A model generated the notes under the pieces. It made no database searches. It worked only from the letters and a program-made list of their open reading frames with translations, and was not told where the DNA came from. Position numbers and translations under genes: made by a program. A stretch of 6,858 nucleotides of DNA. It comes from Thermoanaerobaculales bacterium. GTDB lineage: Bacteria; Acidobacteriota; Thermoanaerobaculia; Thermoanaerobaculales; Sulfomarinibacteraceae. Shown in pieces: positions 1 through 5,519 of the stretch (positions are counted from its first letter, which is position 1; each line of letters opens with the position of its first letter). The DNA lies in assembly GCA_029938595.1 (NCBI GenBank), contig JAOZUP010000160.1, positions 912-7,769 on the forward strand. Reading direction: 5' to 3'.

Positions 1-67
1 TTACTTTGGCCTGGTGGTCGTCATGGCCACCATTTCGGGCCTCATCTACGGAACATTCATCGCATAG
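1..67 (+). CDS. C-terminal end of a membrane protein, probably a permease (partial)
   Basis: An open frame enters from the left edge (first whole codon at position 2) and stops at TAG 65-67. Only 21 residues are visible. They form one hydrophobic helix (YFGLVVVMATISGLIYG) with a short tail and no charged residues, which fits the last transmembrane segment of a membrane transporter. Permeases of the DUF318/YraQ type are known to lie directly before small ArsE/MTH895-like thioredoxin genes, and the next gene is of that type, so this identity is likely but rests mainly on context. The stop codon is embedded in the Shine-Dalgarno sequence of the next gene, which indicates translational coupling. 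Confidence 0.5.
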   Translation, partial: YFGLVVVMATISGLIYGTFIA

Positions 68-73
68 GAGGTG
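66..73 (+). promoter_or_regulatory. Shine-Dalgarno of arsE overlapping the upstream stop codon
   Basis: AGGAGGTG overlaps the last two bases of the upstream TAG stop and lies 4 bases before GTG 78-80. It decides the GTG start of the small thioredoxin gene. It rules out the longer in-frame reading that begins at TTG 6, which would only translate the end of the upstream gene in a wrong frame. Confidence 0.75.
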
Positions 74-77
74 CATC

Positions 78-311
78 GTGAAGAAGCTCATTGTCCTCGG
101 CCCAGGTTGCCCACGTTGTGAATCCCTGGCCAACCTGACCAAGCAAGCGGCCGACCAGCTCGGCATCGAGTACGAACTGGAAAAACTCACCGACATCAAA
201 CAGTTCATGGACTTCGGTCTCATGATGACTCCTGGACTCGTGGTCGATGGCGAACTCAGGGTTCAGGGCAAGGTGCCGTCGATCGACGACATCAAGGCCA
301 TGCTGGCGTAG
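78..311 (+). CDS. arsE: MTH895/ArsE-family small thioredoxin-like protein
   Basis: This 77-residue protein is a minimal thioredoxin fold without a signal peptide, so it should act in the cytoplasm as a thiol-disulfide reductant. It opens MKKLIVLGPGCPRC, with the redox pair C11/C14 at the end of the first beta strand. The cis-proline loop is T51-P52 (MMTPGLVVDGEL), followed by the hairpin and a final helix, as in the 'small redox-active disulfide protein 2' family. Length and order match that family. The GTG start at 78 is set by a strong Shine-Dalgarno sequence. The next two genes are ArsF- and ArsG-like, the combination known from the arsEFG operon of Shewanella putrefaciens, where it is linked to nitroaromatic arsenical reduction and efflux. 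Family membership is well supported. The arsenical role is carried over from those relatives, and a general disulfide-relay role is equally possible. Confidence 0.85.
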   Translation: MKKLIVLGPGCPRCESLANLTKQAADQLGIEYELEKLTDIKQFMDFGLMMTPGLVVDGELRVQGKVPSIDDIKAMLA

Positions 312-319
312 GAGGCCAT

Positions 320-775
320 ATGAATAGAACAGCTCCGCTCGTGGTGGTGTTATGCGCCGTCGTCGCTGCGATCTCGCTTTCGGTGGTCGTGCCCATGGCG
401 ATGGCAGAGGGACCGGCGCCACCGGAGGGCGAGGCGACCGACGGTGTCGTTGCCTATTACTTCCATGGAAACGTGCGCTGTGCGACGTGCAGGAAAATCG
501 AAGCCTATGCGGATGAGGCCGTCCACTCGGGCTTCCCGGAAGTGATCGAGGACGGCGCTCTCGCGTGGCGGGTAGTCAATGTGGATGAGGCGGACAACAA
601 GCACTTCATCCAGGACTTCCAGCTCGTGACCCGCTCGGTGGTGCTGGCGGAGTACAGCAACGGCAAGGTGGTCCGCTGGCGGAACCTCGACAAGGTCTGG
701 CAGCTGGTGCGTGACAAAGAACGGTTTGTGGACTATCTGCAGATCGAGACCCGGACATTCCTCGGGGAGAGCTGA
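320..775 (+). CDS. arsF: ArsF-family exported thioredoxin-like protein
   Basis: The protein has 151 residues and a signal peptide (residues 1-29, hydrophobic core LVVVLCAVVAAISLSVVV, likely cut after AMA), so it probably works in the periplasm, soluble or tethered. The mature part starts with the beta strand VVAYYFHG followed by C54-A-T-C57, a CxxC redox pair in a thioredoxin-like position. No typical cis-Pro hairpin is obvious; the segment FQLVTRSVVLAEYSNGK takes that place. Databases name this family 'nitrophenyl compound nitroreductase subunit ArsF', but no flavin or nitroreductase motif is visible. The ATG at 320 follows AGGAGG at 310-315, which overlaps the arsE stop. The stop shares its last base with the ATG of arsG (TGATG at 773-777), so translation of the three genes is tightly coupled. 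The family call is firm and the catalytic role is uncertain. Confidence 0.82.
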   Translation: MNRTAPLVVVLCAVVAAISLSVVVPMAMAEGPAPPEGEATDGVVAYYFHGNVRCATCRKIEAYADEAVHSGFPEVIEDGALAWRVVNVDEADNKHFIQDFQLVTRSVVLAEYSNGKVVRWRNLDKVWQLVRDKERFVDYLQIETRTFLGES

Positions 776-1464
776 TGGGCTCGGTGTGGCTGGCGGTGGG
801 CACGGCGCTGTGGCTCGGGATCCTGACGTCGATCAGCCCCTGCCCGCTGTCCACCAACATCGCGGCGGTATCCTACGTTGGCCGGCGGGTGGGCAGCGGC
901 CGTGCGGTGCTGCTGTCCGGCGTCCTCTACACAAGCGGCCGGAGCCTCGCCTACATGCTGCTCGGGGCGGCGTCAGTGTGGTCGTTGATGTCGATGGTGT
1001 CGGTTTCGAGCTTTCTGCAGGGGACCTTCTCGCGACTGCTCGGTCCGATCCTGATCGCACTTGGGCTTCTGCTGCTTGGCGTGTTTGAGTTCACGCTCCC
1101 CTCGCTGGGAGTCAATGACAAGTTGCAGAAGAGGGTCGACCGCGCTGGCGTGTGGGGCGCCGGCATCCTCGGTCTGGTCTTTGCCCTCGCCTTCTGCCCG
1201 GTGTCGGCGGGTCTCTTCTTCGGCGGCCTGTTGCCACTGGCGGTGGAGCAAAACTCACCGCTGCTTTTGCCCCTGATTTATGGCGCCGGTACCGCCCTGC
1301 CGGTGATCGTTTTTGCGGCGTTGCTGGCAGTTGGGGCGGGTTGGATGGGAAGGGCGCTGGACCGCGTGCAGGCATTCGAGATCTGGGCTCGACGAGTCAC
1401 CGCGGTGGTGTTCATTGGCGTGGGGATCTACGAGACTCTGCGCTCGACGCTGTACCTGATCTGA
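775..1464 (+). CDS. arsG: ArsG-family CcdA/DsbD-like membrane transporter
   Basis: This is a 229-residue integral membrane protein with about six helices (roughly residues 5-36, 43-72, 80-106, 126-156, 161-191 and 204-222) arranged as two similar halves, as in CcdA and the central domain of DsbD. The first half carries SISPCPLSTNIA (C23) and the second LAFCPVSAGLFFGGLLP (C141), equivalent to the paired cysteines of CcdA that pass electrons across the membrane. These are the only two cysteines in the protein. The family is annotated as an aminobenzylarsenical efflux permease because of the arsEFG operon. The start overlaps arsF by one base, with GGGGAGAG just upstream as ribosome site. With ArsE inside and ArsF outside, it could pass reducing equivalents as DsbD does. 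Whether it exports arsenicals, electrons or both cannot be decided here. Confidence 0.85.
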   Translation: MGSVWLAVGTALWLGILTSISPCPLSTNIAAVSYVGRRVGSGRAVLLSGVLYTSGRSLAYMLLGAASVWSLMSMVSVSSFLQGTFSRLLGPILIALGLLLLGVFEFTLPSLGVNDKLQKRVDRAGVWGAGILGLVFALAFCPVSAGLFFGGLLPLAVEQNSPLLLPLIYGAGTALPVIVFAALLAVGAGWMGRALDRVQAFEIWARRVTAVVFIGVGIYETLRSTLYLI

Positions 1465-1516
1465 TCTCGGGGAATGACTTCTCACCGTCTCCGAGGAGTC
1501 TGCGAGGGGGTGTGAC

Positions 1517-2701
1517 ATGAGTCAGAAACAAGCAACCGCAGCAGCCGTGATGGCAGTCGTCGTACTGGCCGCAATCATGATTATGGCGTGGGTGAGCGGG
1601 CGCTGGGTGTTGACGGCAGCGCCGGTAGGATTTCTCTTTGGGTTCTTCCTCGAGCGGGCGGATCTGTGCGGGTCGTCGGCGATGAGCGAGGTGGTGATGA
1701 TGCGCGACCCGCGCAAGCTGGCCGGTTTGTGGGTGGCGATCGCGGTCAGCATGGTGGCGTTCGCCGCCGGCTCGGCGCTCGGGTGGATCGAGCTCGCTCC
1801 CAAACCCCTTCTGTGGGCGAGCGCCCTGGTCGGCGGTGTGGTTTTCGGCATCGGTACCGTGCTCGCGGGTGGCTGCGTGTCGGGGGCGCTCTTCAAGGCC
1901 GGCCAGGGCAACCTCAACTCCATGGCGGCGCTGGCCGCCATCCCCGTTGGCGTATCGGCAGTCGCCTACGGTCCTCTGAGCGGGATCAACAAGGCCCTCC
2001 ATCGGTACCTCGTGAGCGCCGACGACGGTGGCCCGGTGACCCTGGTCTCGCTGAGCGGACTGCCGTACTGGTTGCTCGCTGTGATCATCGCCGGCGCGAC
2101 GGCGGCGGCGGCATTGTGGTTTTCGCGCGGCAGGCCTCCCGCAACCACGCCGTCCGTCGCCGGTGAGCCACCGCTCGCCGAACGCGTCCTCACCCGAAAG
2201 TGGAAACCCTGGCAAGCGGGGATCGCGATCGGTCTGCTGGCGCTCGTCGCCTGGCTGTCATCGGCGGCAAGCGGACGCAACTACCCGCTCGGCGTGACCC
2301 ATGGCGTGCTCGATGTTGGCGTCATTCTCACCGACTCGGGATACGACTCGATCGTCAACGCCGTCCCGGCGGCAGCCCCGGCGGCGGTGCATTCGGCCAA
2401 GCACGTGGTCTGGTGGCTGGTGATCGAGGTCGTCTTCCTGGTTGTCGGCGCCTTCTTCTCCGCCCGCTGGCGCGGCAGCTTCCGGCTATTACCCAAACCG
2501 CCGGACGAGACCCTGGTCGCCTTCCTCGGCGGGTTATTGGTCGGCGCCGGCGCCGCCATCGCCGGCGGCTGTGTGATCGGCAACATCCTCTCGGGCTTCG
2601 CGCTGATGAGCGTCGGCAACCTGATCTTCGGCGCCGCCGTCCTGCTCGCCAACTGGGCGACGACCTACCTCTACATGATGGGCGGACCGGATCGGGGGTG
2701 A
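1517..2701 (+). CDS. YeeE/YedE-family thiosulfate (sulfur) transporter
   Basis: This 394-residue inner-membrane protein has two homologous halves. Its only cysteines sit in the family's signature sites: C51 (LERADLCGSSAMS), C120 (LAGGCVSGALFKAGQGN) and C352 (IAGGCVIGNILSGFALMSVGN). The thiosulfate importer TsuA of Spirochaeta thermophila, as I recall it, uses three cysteines at 22, 91 and 293. The 69-residue spacing of the first pair is identical here, and the second spacing is about 30 residues longer. The extra length fits the loop around residues 203-229 (RGRPPATTPSVAGEPP), which joins the two halves. Such proteins pass thiosulfate or a similar sulfur compound across the membrane by transient S-S-H contacts with these cysteines. 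The ATG at 1517 follows GAGGGGG at 1504-1510. The 52-bp gap after arsG holds no clear promoter, so co-transcription is likely. Substrate could be thiosulfate or a related anion. Confidence 0.85.
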   Translation: MSQKQATAAAVMAVVVLAAIMIMAWVSGRWVLTAAPVGFLFGFFLERADLCGSSAMSEVVMMRDPRKLAGLWVAIAVSMVAFAAGSALGWIELAPKPLLWASALVGGVVFGIGTVLAGGCVSGALFKAGQGNLNSMAALAAIPVGVSAVAYGPLSGINKALHRYLVSADDGGPVTLVSLSGLPYWLLAVIIAGATAAAALWFSRGRPPATTPSVAGEPPLAERVLTRKWKPWQAGIAIGLLALVAWLSSAASGRNYPLGVTHGVLDVGVILTDSGYDSIVNAVPAAAPAAVHSAKHVVWWLVIEVVFLVVGAFFSARWRGSFRLLPKPPDETLVAFLGGLLVGAGAAIAGGCVIGNILSGFALMSVGNLIFGAAVLLANWATTYLYMMGGPDRG

Positions 2702-2704
2702 CGG

Positions 2705-3277
2705 GTGGGGGCTGGCTTCTCGCCGCGCCGCCGCATCGTGCTGGCGGTCAGCGCCTTCGCCCTCGCCGCGTCGGCGGAGCGACCGGCTGCGGCCGAAGGC
2801 CGTCTCAAGCTTGACCTGGACATCCCGTTGACCACTGTGGCGGCCCATCCACAGAAGTTTCATCCGCGCCTCATGCTGCGCACCGAGCAGCGGTTCCGGG
2901 ACCAGGGCCTCGTCTACTTCAAGCTCTTCGCCGGCATCGTGGTCAAGAACTCGATCCTCCTGATCGATTTCATAGCCGCCGCCAAGGAGCGCGGCGAGAG
3001 CACGTATGACGCCCTCATCGGCTCGGTGCGCATCCGCACCCGGCCGATCCTCATGACCGCGGTCGGTACCTCGGTCGGCATGATCCCGATCGCCATGGAG
3101 TGGGCGATCGGCCTCGAGCGCCTGTCGCCGTTGGCCATCGTCGCCATCGGCGGGCTCATGGTCTCGACCTTCCTGACCATGGTCTATGTGCCGATCCTGT
3201 ACTCGCTCTTCGAGGACCTCCAGCACTGGGCGACGGGCCTCATGCGACGTGCGCGACCGCAGGTGCAGGAAGGCTGA
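2705..3277 (+). pseudogene. Chimeric remnant: signal-peptide-like start fused to the C-terminal end of an RND efflux pump
   Basis: The 190-residue frame has two unlike parts. Residues 1-31 resemble a signal peptide (RRR then IVLAVSAFALAASA), and residues 32-75 match nothing I recognise. Residues 75-170 are clearly the last part of an RND (AcrB/HAE1-type) inner-membrane pump, with TM10 AGIVVKNSILLIDF, TM11 RPILMTAVGTSVGMIPIAM and TM12 ending VYVPILYSLFE. K81 and T118 correspond to AcrB K940 and T978 of the proton relay. RND pumps are over 1000 residues long; here the porter domains, TM1-9 and the paired aspartates of TM4 are all missing, so it cannot work as a pump. The GTG start lies 3 bases after the yeeE stop, with GGGGGTGA upstream. 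It is probably a deletion scar between two former genes. The frame has stayed open, so a small membrane protein could still be made. Confidence 0.72.
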
Positions 3278-3289
3278 GGAGCCGGGACG

Positions 3290-4045
3290 ATGCATTACCT
3301 AGCGATCATCCCGCTCTTCTTCGTGATCGCATTCGTGTTCTCGATGCTCGGGATGGGCGGCTCGCAGATCTACATCCCGATCCTCTTTTGGGCCGGGCTC
3401 GACTTCAAGACGGCGGCCATCCCTCTGGGCATGCTGCTCAACGTCGTCAACTCGTCGTCGGCTGCCGTCACCTATGCCCGTAAACGCTTGATCGACTGGC
3501 GGATTGGTCTGCTCTTCGGAGTCGCGATGCTGGTAGCGGCGCCCCTCGGTGCGATGACGAATCACCTCGTACCCACCCCCGCGTTGATCGTCGTTTTCGC
3601 CGGCTTCACGGCTGCCGCCGGCATCCTGATGTGGTTCGGCAAACAGCCGAGCCGGCGATTGGAAGGCGGCGGCCGCACCGCCCTCGGCCTCGCAGGAGGC
3701 GGCAGTCTCGGTTTTCTCGCCGGACTGATCGGACGCGGCGGCGGCTCCTTTGTGGTGCCGATGCTCTATCTGGCGGGCGTCGAGGCGAAGACGGCCGCAG
3801 CAACCTCCGCTCTGGCCGTCACCTTCTCGGGCGCCTCGAGCTTCGTCTCCCACATCGCGACGGCCGCAACCCCCGACTGGCCCCTCTGGGGTAGCTGTGT
3901 GGTGGCTGTCTTTGCCGGCTCGCAGATCGGCTCGCGGGTGATGGCAGAGCGACTGCGTTCGCGCTCGCTGAAAAGGATCTTCTCCGTGGTCCTGCTGGCC
4001 GTTGCAGCCACGCTGATCATCAAAGACGTGCTGCTGGCGCCATAG
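3290..4045 (+). CDS. TauE/SafE-family sulfite/sulfur-anion permease
   Basis: This 251-residue membrane protein is of normal length for the TauE/SafE (DUF81) family and shows its two-repeat build. Repeat 1 has MLGMGGSQIYIPIL (about residues 19-32) followed by GLDFKTAAIPLG. Repeat 2 has LIGRGGGSFVVPMLY (about 146-160) followed by GVEAKTAAATSAL. A charged loop, QPSRRLEGGGR, separates the halves. About eight hydrophobic helices are visible, and the last one ends at the C-terminus. Members move small sulfur-containing anions such as sulfite, sulfoacetate or taurine-derived products, usually outward; the substrate cannot be read from sequence. TGAGGAG at 3275-3281, overlapping the stop of the upstream remnant, sets the ATG at 3290. 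Its position beside a YeeE importer suggests a matched pair for sulfur uptake and by-product release, which is inference. Confidence 0.85.
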   Translation: MHYLAIIPLFFVIAFVFSMLGMGGSQIYIPILFWAGLDFKTAAIPLGMLLNVVNSSSAAVTYARKRLIDWRIGLLFGVAMLVAAPLGAMTNHLVPTPALIVVFAGFTAAAGILMWFGKQPSRRLEGGGRTALGLAGGGSLGFLAGLIGRGGGSFVVPMLYLAGVEAKTAAATSALAVTFSGASSFVSHIATAATPDWPLWGSCVVAVFAGSQIGSRVMAERLRSRSLKRIFSVVLLAVAATLIIKDVLLAP

Positions 4046-4050
4046 ACAAC

Positions 4051-4064
4051 TGCCGAAAACGGCA
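4051..4064 (+). other. Small perfect hairpin between the permease and FmdE genes
   Basis: TGCCG and CGGCA form a perfect 5-bp stem with an AAAA loop, starting 5 bases after the permease stop. No T-run follows; instead comes the AAGGAAA ribosome site of the next gene. It is too short for a good terminator and may be an mRNA-stabilising element or chance. Confidence 0.25.
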
Positions 4065-4083
4065 CGCAAGAAAGGAAACGACA

Positions 4084-4737
4084 ATGTTCGAAGAACACCG
4101 CGAGATCGTCAACACCATCCATAACCTGAGCGAGGACGAACGCGAGATCCTGTACTCAGCGCTTAACATTCACGGCCACGCATGCGGCGGCATGCCCATG
4201 GGCTTCGTTGCCGGGATGGCTGCGCTCGAGGCGCTCGGCATCGAGCGCGAACGCAACATGGACACCGTGGCGGTGGTCGAGGTCGGCAACGGTCACGCCG
4301 CCGGTTGCTTTGTCGACGGCGTCCAGTTCGCCACCGGCTGCACCTTCGGCAAGGGCGTGATGAAGAAGGAGCCCAAGGGCAAGTGGAGCTTCCGCCTGAT
4401 CGACAGGAAGAAGGGCAAGGCGGTCAAGGTGACCCTACGCCCGGAGATCCTGGCCAAGGCATTCGCCGCACCGTTCATCACCGAGTACCGCTGCAAGGGC
4501 GTCAACCCCACCGACATTCCGGCCGAACTGGGCCGGGCCGGCTTCACCCGGCCCTTTGGTCTCGCGCCCGAGCAGGTGTTCAGGGTCGAAGGCCCCTTCG
4601 ACGTCGAGGTGCCCAAGGCCACGCCGTGCTTTGCAACCATCATCTGCAGCGCCTGCGGGGACACGGTGGCGGAGAGCTACGCCCGCCTCGAGGACGGCCG
4701 GCCGGTCTGCTCCGACTGCTGTCACTACGCGCGGTAG
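4084..4737 (+). CDS. FmdE-domain protein with C-terminal zinc finger
   Basis: This is a 217-residue soluble protein. Residues 1-170 match the FmdE domain, named after subunit E of formylmethanofuran dehydrogenase. They carry the signature HGHACGG (30-36), the segment GHAAGCFVDGVQFATGCTFGKG (C75 and C86), and ITEYRCKGVNP (C137). The C-terminus holds a zinc-ribbon-like finger, C188-x2-C191 and C209-x2-C212, followed by another C213. This architecture is widespread in bacteria and archaea that lack the methanofuran enzyme. The role is not settled; metal binding, a redox function or a link to molybdenum and sulfur metabolism have been considered. The ATG at 4084 follows AAAGGAAA at 4071-4078. It is the last gene before a 263-bp spacer and is probably co-transcribed with the permease 38 bp upstream. 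The family call is firm and the function unknown. Confidence 0.83.
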   Translation: MFEEHREIVNTIHNLSEDEREILYSALNIHGHACGGMPMGFVAGMAALEALGIERERNMDTVAVVEVGNGHAAGCFVDGVQFATGCTFGKGVMKKEPKGKWSFRLIDRKKGKAVKVTLRPEILAKAFAAPFITEYRCKGVNPTDIPAELGRAGFTRPFGLAPEQVFRVEGPFDVEVPKATPCFATIICSACGDTVAESYARLEDGRPVCSDCCHYAR

Positions 4738-4739
4738 GT

Positions 4740-4768
4740 CACCCTCGGTCACGCCGAAGCCAAGGGTG
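4740..4768 (+). terminator. Weak terminator-like stem at the end of the first operon
   Basis: CACCCTCGG (4740-4748) can pair with CCAAGGGTG (4760-4768) with one mismatch and an 11-base loop, directly after the FmdE stop codon. No T-tract follows, so a classical intrinsic terminator is doubtful. The position is the main support. Confidence 0.25.
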
Positions 4769-4916
4769 GTGGCGGGTGGGAAGAGCGCAGCACATGGATC
4801 GCGCTTGTTGAGGAGGCCGTGTCCCGCAGATCCCACGACAGCGTCTTATCCCTGGCAGCAGGGAGCTCTGCCGGTCACATCTCGATGTCGGCAGGACCAG
4901 ATCCGGAATGCGTCGC

Positions 4917-4948
4917 TTGACTCCGTACCTTGGTACAGAGTGTATCGT
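4917..4948 (+). promoter_or_regulatory. MerR-family (ZntR/CadR/MerR-type) metal-responsive promoter and operator
   Basis: A -35 box TTGACT (4917-4922) and a -10-like TATCGT (4943-4948) are 20 bp apart, the over-long spacing typical of promoters that MerR-family activators untwist. Between and overlapping them lies a dyad: ACTCCGTACC (4920-4929), a TT centre, then GGTACAGAGT (4932-4941), 9 of 10 positions symmetric. The left half, TTGACTCCGTAC, is the same as in the classical mer operator as I remember it. The right half, AGAGTGTATC, matches the E. coli zntA promoter. Transcription would start about 4955, giving a leader of roughly 46 bases before the HMA gene at 5001. The matching regulator gene is not in the window. 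The metal could be Hg, Zn, Cd, Pb or Cu. Confidence 0.85.
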
Positions 4949-4989
4949 GGGCTCAGTATTGAGAGGTGGACTCAGTTCCATCGATCACT

Positions 4990-4996
4990 GGAGGTG
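4990..4996 (+). promoter_or_regulatory. Shine-Dalgarno that sets the HMA gene start
   Basis: GGAGGTG lies 4 bases before ATG 5001. An in-frame ATG at 4908 would give 31 more residues, but that stretch runs through the -35 and -10 boxes of the promoter and would hide the signal peptide, so the start at 5001 is preferred. Confidence 0.8.
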
Positions 4997-5000
4997 CGGT

Positions 5001-5519
5001 ATGAGACTGAGCAAATGGCCGATCACCGCCGCCGCCGGCCTGTTGATGTCGTTGATTGCAGCGGACAGCCCCGCGCAGGTGGTGGAAGCGCACGTCGTGA
5101 TCGAGGGCATGTCGTGCCCGTTCTGCGCCTTTGGCGCCGAGAAGAAGCTGGCCGCGGTGAAGGGCGTCGACAAGGTTGGGGTCGAGATGAAGGAGGGGCG
5201 CGCCGATCTCACGGCGGCCGAGGGCCTCTCTATCGACATGGCGGCCGTCCCGAAGGCCGTCCGAAAGGCGGGGTTCACGCCGGGAGAGATCCGAATCGTG
5301 GCCCGCGGGACGCTGGTCACGGTGGGTGACGGGGTGGCCCTCCGCCTGGCGGGATCGCAGGAGACTCTGGTGCTGCACGCGATCCCCGAGCCCGAGATGG
5401 GCGAGGCCCAGCGGTTCGCCGACGGCACGACCGTGGTCGAGGTGACCGGCGTCTGGCAGGCCGCCGAGGACGGCAAGCAGACGATCGAGGCGACGTCGAT
5501 CCGGGGGATTCCCGAATGA
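5001..5519 (+). CDS. Exported heavy-metal-associated (HMA, MerP-like) domain protein
   Basis: The protein has 172 residues. Residues 1-26 form a signal peptide (RLSKW, then ITAAAGLLMSLIAA, cut near SPAQ), placing it in the periplasm. Residues 29-97 are an HMA domain with the metal-binding motif GMSCPFC (C39 and C42), typical of MerP, CopZ and P-type ATPase N-termini; the KAVRKAGFTPGEIRIV end of the fold is also clear. Residues 98-172 (starting ARGTLVTVGDGVALRLAG) are predicted to be all-beta, a second small domain that plain MerP-like proteins lack. It is the first gene after a MerR-type promoter and overlaps the next gene by ATGA (5516-5519). It probably binds a soft metal ion in the periplasm and hands it to a partner, or senses it. 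It is not called merP because no merT or merA is visible. Confidence 0.85.
   Translation: MRLSKWPITAAAGLLMSLIAADSPAQVVEAHVVIEGMSCPFCAFGAEKKLAAVKGVDKVGVEMKEGRADLTAAEGLSIDMAAVPKAVRKAGFTPGEIRIVARGTLVTVGDGVALRLAGSQETLVLHAIPEPEMGEAQRFADGTTVVEVTGVWQAAEDGKQTIEATSIRGIPE

Larger units (their letters stand above)
4738..5000. other. Noncoding spacer between the two operons
   Basis: I see no gene in these 263 bases. The left end holds the weak stem after the FmdE gene. A perfect small palindrome, ACATC-TC-GATGT, lies at 4877-4888. The right end holds the MerR-type promoter and the 5' leader of the HMA gene. The FmdE frame happens to stay open for about 60 codons past its TAG, without a start codon, ribosome site or recognisable protein pattern. 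Confidence 0.7.

Noticed and set aside
6..77. Upstream extension of the arsE reading frame
   Set aside because: It overlaps the membrane-protein tail, which is in another frame, has no ribosome site, and would put a foreign 24-residue segment before the thioredoxin fold.
320..775. Reading ArsF as a flavin nitroreductase because of its database family name
   Set aside because: The length and the CxxC placement show a thioredoxin-like protein. No flavin-binding motif is visible.
1466..1495. Possible terminator between arsG and the yeeE-type gene
   Set aside because: Only a 5-bp stem (CTCGG with CCGAG) with a 20-base loop and no T-tract; the next ribosome site follows at once.
1412..2215. Long open frame of 267 codons on the minus strand
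   Set aside because: It is fully antisense to arsG and the yeeE-type gene, rich in Arg, His, Gln and Pro as expected from GC-rich antisense frames, and has no recognisable motif.
2534..3295. Open frame of 253 codons on the minus strand over the RND remnant
   Set aside because: Composition is His/Asp/Glu/Arg-rich low-information sequence typical of antisense frames, while the plus strand shows definite RND helices.
3299..4084. Open frame of 261 codons on the minus strand over the TauE/SafE gene
   Set aside because: The plus strand encodes a clear two-repeat permease. The antisense frame has no hydrophobic or motif structure.
4738..4920. Possible stop-codon readthrough or Pyl extension of the FmdE protein
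   Set aside because: The frame stays open about 60 codons after the TAG, but the protein ends naturally after the zinc finger, the extension is Gly/Ser-rich without pattern, and its end runs into the promoter.
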